From positions 92,316-156,315 of the forward strand of contig DEKJ01000003.1 in assembly GCA_002353825.1 (NCBI GenBank): a stretch of DNA of 64,000 nucleotides. The letters are read 5' to 3'. The notes under the pieces are model-generated. The model saw nothing but the letters and a program-made list of their open reading frames with translations, ran no database searches and was not told the DNA's origin. Positions 8,818 to 17,033 of this stretch are shown piece after piece. The position numbers and the translations under genes are program-made. The DNA comes from Prevotella sp. UBA2725 (GTDB taxonomy: Bacteria > Bacteroidota > Bacteroidia > Bacteroidales > Bacteroidaceae). The stretch's first letter is position 1. Each line of letters opens with the position of its first letter.

Positions 8818-10443
8818 TTAATATCCCGCATTCTGCTTCCAGTTGGTGTTCTCATCCATGACGGCCTGAGGCACGGGGAAGATGCGGTGGCTCTTGTCGA
8901 AGTTGGCACCGGGGAAGTCATGACGGTGGAAACCATACTCACTCTCGAACGTACCGAAGCGGATCATGTCGTTGCGGCGCCAGTTCTCATCGAAGAACTC
9001 ACGGCCACGCTCGTCGAGCAGTTCCTTCAGGCTCGGCGTGTGGTCGAGCAGGGGAGCATTGACATAAGCACGGATCTGATTGAAGAGGCTCTGCGGCGTG
9101 TCACCATTGGTTGCTGTAGCCCCACGGAGGATAGCCTCGGCCTTCTCCAGGAGAATGTCGGCATAGCGGAAGATAGGCACATCGTTGCTCTGGTTACGGC
9201 TATACTCAGAATACTCCGTTGGATTGGGATAGAACTTGATAGAGCGGTAGCCCTGGCGCCATCCGTCAGGCGTAGCACCGGCGTTGAGCTGAGCTTCACC
9301 ACCTGCTTTCAGTGTGAGTGTCTTTGTGAACTCAAGCTGAGAGCCATTGTAGATATAAGGGGTAGATGTCTCATCGCCCGTGATGGCATCGTGCATGAAT
9401 ACTTTACCACCGAGCACACACTTGTTGCGCTCATCTCCTTTCAGCGTGAAGAGGTCAGCAAACTCCGGGTTCATGGCGCAGATACCGGCGCATGAGTTCT
9501 TCATCTTGCCACTGTAATAGCCGGTCGGCTTACCAAGGTCGATCTTACGGAAGGTGCGGTAGCGGCCGTAGAGCATGCCCTGAGCCGATACGCAGTCGTA
9601 AGGCATGGCGTAGATGAAGTCCTTGATCTGATAACCGTTGTTATAGAGGAATTTCTTGCGATAATTGTCGGAGAGGTTGAACAGTCCACTCTTGATGATA
9701 TCGTCGCAATATTTCACGGCATCGTTGAGTTTCGTGTTCGTCGTCGTTGTCGGGTCATAATCAGCCACATTGCCACAGGTATAGACGCCCCAGTTCATGT
9801 AAAGCTTGACGAGCAGAGCCTCTGCCATCCATTTGTTCGGCTTACCATAGGTAGAAGCATCGCTGGCTGTGGAGAGATTAGGCAGACTCTCAAGGAGCTC
9901 TTTCTCGATGAACTCAGCCACGGTCTTGCGCGGCTGGCGCTCGATCGCTTCACCGTCATCGTAGATCTTGTTCAGGATAGGCACGTCGCCGTAGCTGTCC
10001 ATGAGGATAAAATGATAGAAGGCGCGCACGGTGCGCAGGTTAGCTATGTAACGCTTCGACAGAGCGGAAGAGTCAGCAGACAGCTCGTTGATGAGCTTGT
10101 TGCATTTCGTGATGCCACCGGCGAGGTCACTCCACCAGTTGCCCGGCGTGTTGTTGGCCTGGAAAGTATGAAGCGTCGGGTTGACATTCTCTGCACCGTC
10201 ATAATAGTCACCGTCGAAGCTCAGACCCGAGGCCTCGTCGGAAGAGAAGGTCTGATAGCGGTTATAGTTGTTGCCGAGCTGCTTGCGGAAAGCATAGTAG
10301 GCATCGGCCATTTTTCCCTCCAAAGCGATTTCCGAGTTAGGATAATCAATCAACTTTGACTTGACATCGACATCTAGGTCGGTGCAGGAGGATGCTGCCA
10401 AGGCGATAAGCGCAGTGGCAAATATATATTTTATTGTTTTCAT
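8818..10443 (-). CDS. SusD/RagB-family outer-membrane nutrient-binding lipoprotein
   Basis: Surface lipoprotein that caps a SusC-type channel and binds oligosaccharide or other ligands. A 541-residue protein starting MKTIKYIF; the codons before this ATG lie in the end of susC and carry no signal. The lipoprotein peptide ends at C20 (LAASSC) with an acidic DLDVD just after, as in Bacteroidetes surface lipoproteins. TPR-like helices are seen at 95-230 and the RagB C-terminal region includes ILLEKAEAILRG and ERGREFFDENWRRNDMIRFG. It begins two bases after the susC stop, so the two are co-translated. No glycosidase lies beside this pair, so the substrate is unknown. Confidence 0.93.
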   Translation of the reverse strand: MKTIKYIFATALIALAASSCTDLDVDVKSKLIDYPNSEIALEGKMADAYYAFRKQLGNNYNRYQTFSSDEASGLSFDGDYYDGAENVNPTLHTFQANNTPGNWWSDLAGGITKCNKLINELSADSSALSKRYIANLRTVRAFYHFILMDSYGDVPILNKIYDDGEAIERQPRKTVAEFIEKELLESLPNLSTASDASTYGKPNKWMAEALLVKLYMNWGVYTCGNVADYDPTTTTNTKLNDAVKYCDDIIKSGLFNLSDNYRKKFLYNNGYQIKDFIYAMPYDCVSAQGMLYGRYRTFRKIDLGKPTGYYSGKMKNSCAGICAMNPEFADLFTLKGDERNKCVLGGKVFMHDAITGDETSTPYIYNGSQLEFTKTLTLKAGGEAQLNAGATPDGWRQGYRSIKFYPNPTEYSEYSRNQSNDVPIFRYADILLEKAEAILRGATATNGDTPQSLFNQIRAYVNAPLLDHTPSLKELLDERGREFFDENWRRNDMIRFGTFESEYGFHRHDFPGANFDKSHRIFPVPQAVMDENTNWKQNAGY

Positions 10444-10445
10444 TC

Positions 10446-13445
10446 TTAGAAGTTTACTTTTACACCCATCATGATAGTACGGGTATGAGGATAATAAGTG
10501 TTGCGCCACTGTACACCCGGTGTCAGACCGCCGAGGTCAACCTCTGGGTCGATACCCTTGAAGCCAGTGATGGTGAATACATTGTTGCAAGTAGCATAGA
10601 CAGAGAGTCCGCTCACCCAGTCGCCGATCTTACCGAAGTCGTAGGCGAGTGTGAGGGTAGAGAGGCGCAGATAACTGCCATCCTCAATCCAACGGTCAGA
10701 AGGAGTCTGTGCGTTCACGTCGCCGTATTTCTGGTCGGTAAGGCACTCCTTGAACACGTTCTTACCCTGTGCAATGAGGCTTACGCAGTTACCTTGGGCG
10801 CGGATAGCATCGAAGATCTTATTGCCGAGGACACCCTGGAAGAAGACGTTCATGCTCCATTTCTTATACGTCAGGGTGTTGTTCCATCCGTAGGTCAGCT
10901 TAGGCTGAGCGCTGCCGGTCTTCGTACGGTCTTTGTCCTGAGGTTTAGTTGTCACCTCACCTGTGCGCTCACCTGTCGTGGCATCGTGAACATAGAACTG
11001 GCTGACACCCTTGTCGTTGTAGCCTGCCCATTCGTAGGTATAGAACTGTCCGATGGGGCAGCCTTCCATGATACGCTGTGTGTAGACACCCGTGTTACCC
11101 GTAATGCTGCAGTCAGCCTCATTGATATAGTTGACGGAGAACTGCTTGTTGGAGAGCTTCTCCACGCGGTTGCGGTTGTGAGAGAGGTTCAGACTTGTGG
11201 ACCATTTGAAATCTTTGTTCACAACAGGTACAGCATTGATGCTCAATTCCACACCTTTGTTGCTGATATCACCAACGTTAGCCGTCATTGTACCGAAGGC
11301 ATAGCGGTTGGTGGAAACGGGATAGTAATAGATAAGGTCAGAGGTGCGCTTGTCGTAGTATTCCACGGTACCCGTGAGTCTTCCATTGAAGAATCCGAAG
11401 TCGAGACCGATGTTGAACATACCCGTGCGCTCCCATTTAAGGTCAGGGTTAGAGTTGTTTGTTGCACCGATGGTGTGCATGTTTGTTGTCGTGCCATTGG
11501 CATCCGTGTACGGGAACCATCCTGTGGCAGCATAGGTCTGAATGGCTGTGAAGGCATCGAAGCCCAGCGAGTTACCACTCACACCATAGCCGGCATGGAG
11601 CGAGAGGTTATCGAAGACGTTGAGGTTCTTGATGAAGTTCTCCTCGCTCAGGCGCCAGGAGCCGCTCACTGATGGGAAAGTAGCCCAACGATTGTTCTTA
11701 CCGAAAGCCGAGGAGCCATCACGGCGGATCGTTGCCTGAATATTATACTTGTCGGCGAAAGAGTAGTTGGCACGGCCGTAGAAGGAAATCATTCGCAGTG
11801 TTGAGAGACTTCCGCTCTCTACACCGTCGATACCGTCAATTGAGTTGGCATAGGTAAGGTCGTAGTATTTCAGTGCATCGCTGTAGAAGTTCTTCACGGT
11901 CACACCGAAGCCATCGTTACGGTTCGACTCCTCCCACGAGTAACCGGCCATGAAGCCGAGGCGGTGGAGATCGTTGATAGTCGTCTGATAGTTGCCGTAG
12001 GTCTCAAACACTTTCTTGTTGCTGAAGTAAGTGCTGCGGTTTGCCTCACCATTGGTCTTGACGATCTGCGACTGTGTGGAGTGGTAAATAGAGGTCACAT
12101 CCTGCTTGTCAGAGTAAGAGAACTGTGCGGTCCAGGTGAGACCCTTCATGATCGCGAGATCAGCCTTACCGGTGATCTGCATGCGCTTCTTCACATAGTT
12201 CATCTCATCCTCATGAATCATCGACACAGGATTGTAGTAGTTCGTCACACTGGAAGAACTGAACCAACTGCCGTCAGCGTTCTTCACCGGCTGAAGCGGA
12301 GAATAATAAGTCATGGCATCCACCACGGCCATGCCACGCTCACTGCTGCTCGGCACATCGTTGTTCTCCGTGCGACTGTAGTTCACGCCGAGGGCGAGGT
12401 TCAAGCGATCGTGGAGCACTTTCGACTGAGCCAGGGCGCGTGCAGTCAGGCGGTTCATGTCGGTCGACTTGATGACACCCTGACGGTTCATATAGTTGAG
12501 GCTGATGTTGTAGCTCGACTTATCCGTGCCCCCGCTTACGGAGAGATTATGGTTGTGGCTGAGGCCCGTGCGCTCCACCTCTTTCTGCCAATCGGTATTG
12601 GCGCCCTCGTCGTCGGGGAGCTTGAAGTTGTTCGTTTGAGCATAGCTGCGCAGGTCGTCGGCCGTGGCAAGGTCGAGGTCTTTGGCCACATTCTCTACGG
12701 CGAGGTAGCCGCGATAGCCAATGTGAGCAGCACCTTTGTTGCCCTTTTTCGTTGTGACAATGATTACACCGTTAGCTGCTTTCGAACCGTAAATGGCTGT
12801 TGCCGTAGCATCGCGCAGCACATCGATGCTCTCGATGTCATCGGGCGAGACGAGCGAGAGGTCAACGCCCGGCACGCCGTCTACAATATAATAAGGTTGC
12901 ATGGCCTCGCCGGTGCGAAGGGTTGAAGCACCGCGGAGCGTGATGGAAGGTTCTCCGTTCGGGTTAGCGGTTGTGGTGACCACGAGTCCGGGCACCTTGC
13001 CTTGCAGCAGTTCGCCCGGCGTGGTGATGACGCCAAGGTTGAGGTCTTCCTGCTTGAGCGTCGTGATGGAGCTTGTCACATCCTTGCGGCGCATCGTACC
13101 GTAGCCTACGACCACGACCTCACCGAGAGTCTTGTTGTCCTCTTTCAGTACGACCTGATTGCTTTTCGAAGCATCCAGAGTCTGGCTGACGAAGCCGAGG
13201 TAAGAAAACTCGAGGCGCTGCGAAGGGGAGGCGTCGACCGAGTAACGGCCATTGCCATCCGTCACTGTGGCATTCTTCGTGCCCTCCACTTTCACTACGA
13301 CACCCGGCAAAGGGTTGCCATTGGCATCCTTCACGGTTCCGGTGATGCTATTCTCTGCGAATGCCATCGTGCCGGTCATGAAGAATAAGGCGGTCAGCAA
13401 GCTGCGGCTGGCTGTCTTCATGCTGGTTCTTTTCTTTCTTAGCAT
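10446..13445 (-). CDS. SusC/RagA-family TonB-dependent outer-membrane transporter
   Basis: A beta-barrel importer energised by TonB, partner of the SusD lipoprotein just downstream. Up to 999 residues. A signal peptide is visible (MKTASRSLLTALFFMTGTMAFAEN). The ATG at 13421 is as plausible a start as that at 13445, which adds MLRKKRTS. An N-terminal carboxypeptidase-regulatory-like domain (GTVKDANGNPLPGVVVKVEG) is followed by the TonB-box region LGEVVVVGYGTMRRKD, then the plug domain (VPGVDLSLVSPDDIESIDVL, AIYGSKAANGVIIVTTKKG) and the barrel. It ends in an aromatic residue (VKVNF), as barrel proteins do. A consensus promoter lies upstream. Confidence 0.95.
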   Translation of the reverse strand: MLRKKRTSMKTASRSLLTALFFMTGTMAFAENSITGTVKDANGNPLPGVVVKVEGTKNATVTDGNGRYSVDASPSQRLEFSYLGFVSQTLDASKSNQVVLKEDNKTLGEVVVVGYGTMRRKDVTSSITTLKQEDLNLGVITTPGELLQGKVPGLVVTTTANPNGEPSITLRGASTLRTGEAMQPYYIVDGVPGVDLSLVSPDDIESIDVLRDATATAIYGSKAANGVIIVTTKKGNKGAAHIGYRGYLAVENVAKDLDLATADDLRSYAQTNNFKLPDDEGANTDWQKEVERTGLSHNHNLSVSGGTDKSSYNISLNYMNRQGVIKSTDMNRLTARALAQSKVLHDRLNLALGVNYSRTENNDVPSSSERGMAVVDAMTYYSPLQPVKNADGSWFSSSSVTNYYNPVSMIHEDEMNYVKKRMQITGKADLAIMKGLTWTAQFSYSDKQDVTSIYHSTQSQIVKTNGEANRSTYFSNKKVFETYGNYQTTINDLHRLGFMAGYSWEESNRNDGFGVTVKNFYSDALKYYDLTYANSIDGIDGVESGSLSTLRMISFYGRANYSFADKYNIQATIRRDGSSAFGKNNRWATFPSVSGSWRLSEENFIKNLNVFDNLSLHAGYGVSGNSLGFDAFTAIQTYAATGWFPYTDANGTTTNMHTIGATNNSNPDLKWERTGMFNIGLDFGFFNGRLTGTVEYYDKRTSDLIYYYPVSTNRYAFGTMTANVGDISNKGVELSINAVPVVNKDFKWSTSLNLSHNRNRVEKLSNKQFSVNYINEADCSITGNTGVYTQRIMEGCPIGQFYTYEWAGYNDKGVSQFYVHDATTGERTGEVTTKPQDKDRTKTGSAQPKLTYGWNNTLTYKKWSMNVFFQGVLGNKIFDAIRAQGNCVSLIAQGKNVFKECLTDQKYGDVNAQTPSDRWIEDGSYLRLSTLTLAYDFGKIGDWVSGLSVYATCNNVFTITGFKGIDPEVDLGGLTPGVQWRNTYYPHTRTIMMGVKVNF

Positions 13446-13500
13446 TTCAATTAATGATTATTATCCTTAACAATCTGTTTCGCTCGTAAAAAATCACTTG

Positions 13501-13531
13501 CAAAATTATAAACACAATGTTTCAATTCAAA
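13501..13531 (-). promoter_or_regulatory. Promoter of the first susC-susD operon
   Basis: On the minus strand, TTTG (13531-13528) and TAATTTTG (13508-13501) with an exact 19-base spacer. This predicts a 5' leader of about 50 bases before ATG 13445. The rest of the 13446-13840 gap is AT-rich, and apart from the two divergent promoters I see no gene in it. Confidence 0.75.
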
Positions 13532-13765
13532 TACATAAATATGAAAGTATCGTGTCATTCGTAATGCCTATATTTTCATACCGACACCACGTAATGTTCA
13601 GAATGTCAGAATATGTATACCATTTGTCTACTAGTGCTTTAGTCTTCAATAATAACATGACAAAAGTAAACAAAAATAATCGAAATGGCAAATTTATTAG
13701 ACAAAAAGTGCAATAAAGAAGAAAAAGCATTGCAATACGTTTTTGATTATTTTGCATCAAACTTC

Positions 13766-13796
13766 TTGTTGTTATCCTCTTTTTTCTTTATCTTTG
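13766..13796 (+). promoter_or_regulatory. Promoter of the ferritin gene
   Basis: TATCTTTG at 13789-13796 with a TTG-containing -33 region around 13766-13771. It lies 44 bases before the ferritin ATG. No clear Fur-box palindrome was found. Confidence 0.65.
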
Positions 13797-13840
13797 CAAA
13801 GAATGAATCTTGAGAACAGAACGTTTAAAACTATACTATT

Positions 13841-14368
13841 ATGTTGAACAAGAAAGTAGAGGACGCTATCAACGCCCAGATCAATGCTGAGATGTGGTCA
13901 GCTTATCTTTATCTCTCTATGTCGGCTTGGGCCAGTGCCAACAACATGCCGGGCATGGGCCACTGGTTTGATGTCCAGTATCAGGAGGAGACCGACCACA
14001 TGAAGATTTTCTTCAACTATGTCATCCAGCGCGATGGCCGCGTACTGCTGAAGCCTATCGAGGGTGTGCCTACAGAGTGGAAATCGCCGCTTGATGTCTT
14101 CGAGGCAACATTAAAGCACGAGCAGAAGGTGACATCGCTCATCAATGAGCTTTATGCGCTCGCCACGGATGAACATGATTTCGCTACGCAGAGCATGCTG
14201 AAGTGGTTCATCGACGAGCAGGTCGAGGAAGAGGACAACGACAAGAACATCATCGACAACCTGAAGATGATCAACGGCAACGGCTATGGCCTCTACACGC
14301 TCGACAAAGATCTCGGCACGCGTGTCTACACGCAGGCTGCACCGCTCGCAGCAAAGGCTGGCGCTTAA
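13841..14368 (+). CDS. ftnA: Ferritin, iron-storage protein
   Basis: Forms the 24-mer shell that oxidises and stores iron. It is 175 residues long, the standard size. The whole ferroxidase site of bacterial FtnA can be read at the expected positions: E17, E50, H53, E94, Q127 and E130. The four-helix layout is plain, with an N-terminal helix MLNKKVEDAINAQINAE and the YLSMSAWAS segment. There is no haem-binding methionine of the bacterioferritin type. It is a single gene with its own promoter. A 22-bp repeat array with a 40-base palindrome follows the stop and may serve as the transcript end. Confidence 0.96.
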   Translation: MLNKKVEDAINAQINAEMWSAYLYLSMSAWASANNMPGMGHWFDVQYQEETDHMKIFFNYVIQRDGRVLLKPIEGVPTEWKSPLDVFEATLKHEQKVTSLINELYALATDEHDFATQSMLKWFIDEQVEEEDNDKNIIDNLKMINGNGYGLYTLDKDLGTRVYTQAAPLAAKAGA

Positions 14369-14420
14369 TTGGCGTCTTCTTTACGCTTATTAGTCGTATC
14401 TATACGGCTTATTTCTCATT

Positions 14421-14528
14421 GGCCGTCGTTCGTCAGACAATTGTTTGTCGAACGACGGCCGATTGTTTGTCGAACGTCAGCCAATCGTTTGTCGAACGTC
14501 AGCCAATCGGTCTCCACGTGTCAGCCGA
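14421..14528 (+). repeat. 22-bp-period repeat array and 40-bp palindrome after ferritin
   Basis: The core GTTTGTCGAAC recurs at 14443, 14465 and 14487 (period 22), followed by a worn unit and the tag CACGTGTCAGCC. The first 40 bases (14421-14460) form a near-continuous palindrome whose outer 12 bases match perfectly (GGCCGTCGTTCG at one end, its complement at the other). The same repeat family recurs after the GH2 gene at 42405-42545. Small ORFs across it are repeat translations. Confidence 0.85.
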
Positions 14529-14730
14529 TATAAAAAAGGTTTGGGCTGCACGTCTCACGACGTACAGCCCACTTAGAAGAAAGTTATGAAACCTTCTTAC
14601 ACATTTCAATCACTTGTTTCAATTACTTGTTATCAACTATATATTCAAACTACTATTCTTCTACCTATTTTATGTTGATGCGGAGGCGGTTGTTTCCTTC
14701 GTGAGGAGTTCCGTAAATATTATTCTGCTG

Positions 14731-14820
14731 CAAAGTTAAAGGAACCTTACTGTTCTTGCAAATTTTATAGGGGTGCAAAATGACGCAAAGCATGAAAAAA
14801 GGGGTGCAAAATGACGCAAA
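14731..14820 (-). promoter_or_regulatory. Orphan promoter-like site with two 31-bp-spaced direct repeats
   Basis: On the minus strand, TAACTTTG (complement of 14731-14738) is preceded by two copies of a 21-base direct repeat at 14769-14789 and 14800-14820 (core GGGTGCAAAATGACGC). Downstream on that strand is only a short open stretch ending ...YGTPHEGNNRLRINIK before a stop at 14665. That may be the tail of a lost gene, or nothing. The repeat-plus-promoter layout resembles those before the two DUF4143 ATPases, but the repeats here lie 30 bases from the box rather than abutting it. Confidence 0.4.
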
Positions 14821-14857
14821 AAGGGCAACGACGAGCCTGCTATCGTGTTTCTGTATC

Positions 14858-14971
14858 GACTTTTCACGACTTTTCACGACTTTCCACGGCTTTTCACGAC
14901 TTATGCTTTTTGCAGCTCGCTTGATTAGAAATGTCGTGTGAAGTTGTGGAGAGTTGTGGAAAATCGTGAAG
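14858..14971. repeat. Inverted array of 10-bp units
   Basis: Four 10-base units of the type GACTTTTCAC run from 14858 to 14897. From about 14932 to 14971 the same motif returns in reverse complement as units like GTTGTGGAGA and GTTGTGGAAA. The whole could fold into an imperfect hairpin. No gene is seen here. Confidence 0.65.
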
Positions 14972-15016
14972 AGCCAATGAAAAAATGGTTCGGTTTTCGG
15001 GTTGATAGCGTGACAC

Positions 15017-15210
15017 AGCCTCGGAGAGGCTGACTCTGAGTAACCCCAGGCTAGGAGCGTAGCGACGTAGCCTGGGGTATGTTAAGATGGAGTTGTGACA
15101 ATTGACCTTCTGCCTCGGAGAGGCAGGTTGCACGTAGTGCGCTATGTCTTTAATAGATAGTATCATACGAAGCATAGTGCGCCAAGGCGCAGCCAGCCTC
15201 TCCGAGGCTG
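15017..15210. repeat. ~193-bp palindromic interspersed element, copy 1
   Basis: Bounded by AGCCTCGGAGAGGCT and AGCCTCTCCGAGGCT. Inside are a hairpin with arms CCCCAGGCT/AGCCTGGGG, an internal TGCCTCGGAGAGGCA palindrome and a segment CACGTAGTGCGCTATG with a mirrored CATAGTGCGCC. A second copy lies at 52877-53068. No protein is encoded. It sits between the convergent ferritin and MNT genes. Confidence 0.9.
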
Positions 15211-15266
15211 TTTGGTGATTATCAATCCAAATTCCGGAAGAACCAAAAAAGATTGGATGCCGGTTA

Positions 15267-15578
15267 TTAGTGGTTGCTGCGGCGGTAAATGACAACTCCG
15301 TCATGAAGGATGTTATTGATGAAAGGCTGGCTCTTAAGTTGCGAGAAGATGTTGGTATCAACGAAATAAGGCAGCCGGGAGAGATAGAGCTTGTCGCGGA
15401 GGAGCACCAACTGCTCCCGCCCAAACTTCTCGCCTTTTAGCGATAGGTCGATGTCTGAGCCGCGTTTGTAGTCGCCGCGAGCACGTGAACCATAGAGCAC
15501 GGCTTCTTCGATCTCTGGAATAGATGCTAAGATTTCGCGCAATTCTTTCATATATTTATCATCGATGCCGTATTCCAT
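15267..15578 (-). CDS. MNT-type nucleotidyltransferase, partner of the upstream HEPN protein
   Basis: A 103-residue minimal nucleotidyltransferase of the HI0073 type. The catalytic motif is clear: GSRARGDYKRGSDIDL (GSx10DxD, metal-binding aspartates in DID). It lies 13 bases downstream of the HEPN gene in one transcript. In known MNT/HEPN pairs the transferase modifies (for example AMPylates) and silences the HEPN RNase; that role is family knowledge. The C-terminus FINNILHDGVVIYR is typical. No promoter separates the two genes. Confidence 0.85.
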   Translation of the reverse strand: MEYGIDDKYMKELREILASIPEIEEAVLYGSRARGDYKRGSDIDLSLKGEKFGREQLVLLRDKLYLSRLPYFVDTNIFSQLKSQPFINNILHDGVVIYRRSNH

Positions 15579-15591
15579 CTGTCGAGTTTCT

Positions 15592-16017
15592 TTAATCGTT
15601 GATAGATATTTTATTGAGCGTCTCGAGCAAGTCGCTCAATATCGGAAGATAGGTCTTTGTCACCTTGTCGATGACGTCAGTCTCAGTATCTTCATCGTAG
15701 ACGTGTGCTGTCTCATTACGACTCTCAAGCATATCAAACCATGGCTCCGTGTTCTGAATAAGCCCCATAGAATAAGCTTGGCGAATAGTATCGCGAGAGC
15801 CGCCTAATCGTTCAGTCCCTTGGTATTCGAGATAGTTCTTCAATACCTTCCAAGCGAGTTCCTGTGTGTATTCGAATCGTTGCACCATACCGTCTTTCTC
15901 CAACGGGGTGAGCGCACGACTCTTCTGGAGCTCTACAACTTCCTTCAGTCTATCCAGCGCTTTCCGGAAAGTCGCTAACCGCTGTTTCCAACGTATGTCT
16001 GATTGTTTTGTAGCCAT
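15592..16017 (-). CDS. HEPN-domain protein of the HI0074 nucleotidyltransferase-partner family
   Basis: A 141-residue all-helical protein read before the MNT gene. It contains FRKALDRLKEVVEL, the four-helix core with FEYTQELAWKVLKNYLEYQG, a SRDTIRQAYSMGLI helix, and the RNase-like signature SRNETAHVY (R-N-x3-H) at the usual place. This family forms hetero-oligomers with the small nucleotidyltransferase encoded next to it. It is a probable toxin or the so-called substrate-binding subunit. The identification is good; in vivo activity is inferred. Confidence 0.82.
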   Translation of the reverse strand: MATKQSDIRWKQRLATFRKALDRLKEVVELQKSRALTPLEKDGMVQRFEYTQELAWKVLKNYLEYQGTERLGGSRDTIRQAYSMGLIQNTEPWFDMLESRNETAHVYDEDTETDVIDKVTKTYLPILSDLLETLNKISIND

Positions 16018-16025
16018 ATATATAA

Positions 16026-16053
16026 GGTATTGGGTGTTAAGTATTAGTTGTTA
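16026..16053 (-). repeat. Degenerate heptad repeat over the CPBP-gene stop
   Basis: Four 7-base units on the + strand (GGTATTG, GGTGTTA, AGTATTA, GTTGTTA), a worn variant of the TAWCWCC family on the minus strand. The last residues TNN and the stop of the CPBP protein are encoded in it. Confidence 0.5.
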
Positions 16054-16829
16054 GTTTTTGCCCGTTTCATCCACACGTTGAGCTGATAGATGCTGGGGAT
16101 GAGGATGAAGAAGGAGAAGATGACGGAGAGCGTCACCATACGTGCATTGCCGTGGAAGAGGTCGATGAGTTTTCCATCAGCCATCTGTGGCATGAGGTTG
16201 AACATGATAAATGCCACACTGTTGTTCACCCAATGGAAAAGGATGCCGGGGAGGATGGAACCCGTACGGTAATACATCCAGCCGAGGAGCAGACCGATGA
16301 GGAAAGCGTGGATGCCCTGGGGCACGTTGAGATGGACGAGGCCGAAGATGGCAGCAGAGATGGCGATGGCTACCCAGTGCCATTTATCTTCCATCATGCC
16401 GAGGAGCTTGCGGAGGATTGCGCCGCGGAAGACCACCTCTTCAGCGAACGGTGCGAGGATGCCGATAACGACGTAGCCCACCGGCTTCTTCATCACTTCC
16501 TCAAACATCTTAGCCATCTGCTCCGGCATTTCCATCTGAAGCAATTCTACCAAGCGCTCCGAGGGGAGGATAGAGCCGAGGGAGAGCAGGACAGCCCATG
16601 TGAGAACCATCCAGGGTCGCGTCTGCATCCATGAGCGCGACACCGGCGTCCACTTGAACTTCAAGAAAACGAAGATGGTCACGGCACTGCTGAGCACTGT
16701 GGAGATGATGGTCGTCGTGCCCAGCGAGAGTTTGAAGGCTCCGAGGATGGCGCCAAACACAATCTGTAACAGGAAGAAGACAACGACATACCACAGGATG
16801 TCGAGAATATCTTTTAAAGTCTTGTTCAT
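16044..16829 (-). CDS. CPBP-family intramembrane metalloprotease (Abi/Rce1-like)
   Basis: A 261-residue polytopic membrane protein starting MNKTLKDILDIL; the codons upstream of this ATG lack support. About six to seven hydrophobic segments are visible. The three CPBP motifs occur in order: EEVVFR (EExxxR) after FAPFAEE, FGLVHLN (FxxxH) about 40 residues later, and HWVNNS (HxxxN/S type) near residue 225. Substrates are unknown; relatives cleave CAAX-like or peptide substrates in membranes. It is transcribed toward the HEPN/MNT pair but separated by repeat DNA, so it is probably a single gene. The C-terminus runs into a heptad repeat. Confidence 0.85.
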   Translation of the reverse strand: MNKTLKDILDILWYVVVFFLLQIVFGAILGAFKLSLGTTTIISTVLSSAVTIFVFLKFKWTPVSRSWMQTRPWMVLTWAVLLSLGSILPSERLVELLQMEMPEQMAKMFEEVMKKPVGYVVIGILAPFAEEVVFRGAILRKLLGMMEDKWHWVAIAISAAIFGLVHLNVPQGIHAFLIGLLLGWMYYRTGSILPGILFHWVNNSVAFIMFNLMPQMADGKLIDLFHGNARMVTLSVIFSFFILIPSIYQLNVWMKRAKTNN

Positions 16830-16885
16830 GGTCAGAAATATTATAATGTGTATAATCTCATTTATTATTCCCACACTTATTTTAT

Positions 16886-17016
16886 CTCACACGGATCTTA
16901 AAGATTTTAAAGATGGCTACGCTGTTCGCTACGCGGTGATGCTTGCCAATGGTCTTTTCTACTGTGTAGCCGCAAAGCGGCGTAACAATCTTTTAGATCT
17001 TTAATATCCGTGTGAG
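16886..17016. repeat. 131-bp element with 20-bp terminal inverted repeats
   Basis: CTCACACGGATCTTAAAGAT at 16886-16905 faces its inverted copy at 16997-17016 with one mismatch. The interior has TAAAGATGGCTACGC and no coding potential. It lies between ribF and the CPBP gene. The size and ends fit a miniature inverted-repeat element, but no target duplication is obvious. Confidence 0.65.
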
Positions 17017-17033
17017 AAAAATCTATGTGATGA

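Noticed and set aside
10434..11672. 412-codon frame on the + strand inside susC
   Set aside because: Antisense to the conserved TonB-dependent barrel; no start context or known family.
13498..13760. Two overlapping 72-77-codon frames in the susC-ferritin gap
   Set aside because: AT-rich composition, no motif, and they overlap both divergent promoters.
14894..15424. 176-codon frame on the minus strand across the palindromic element
   Set aside because: It runs through the repeat element and in the wrong frame of the MNT gene.
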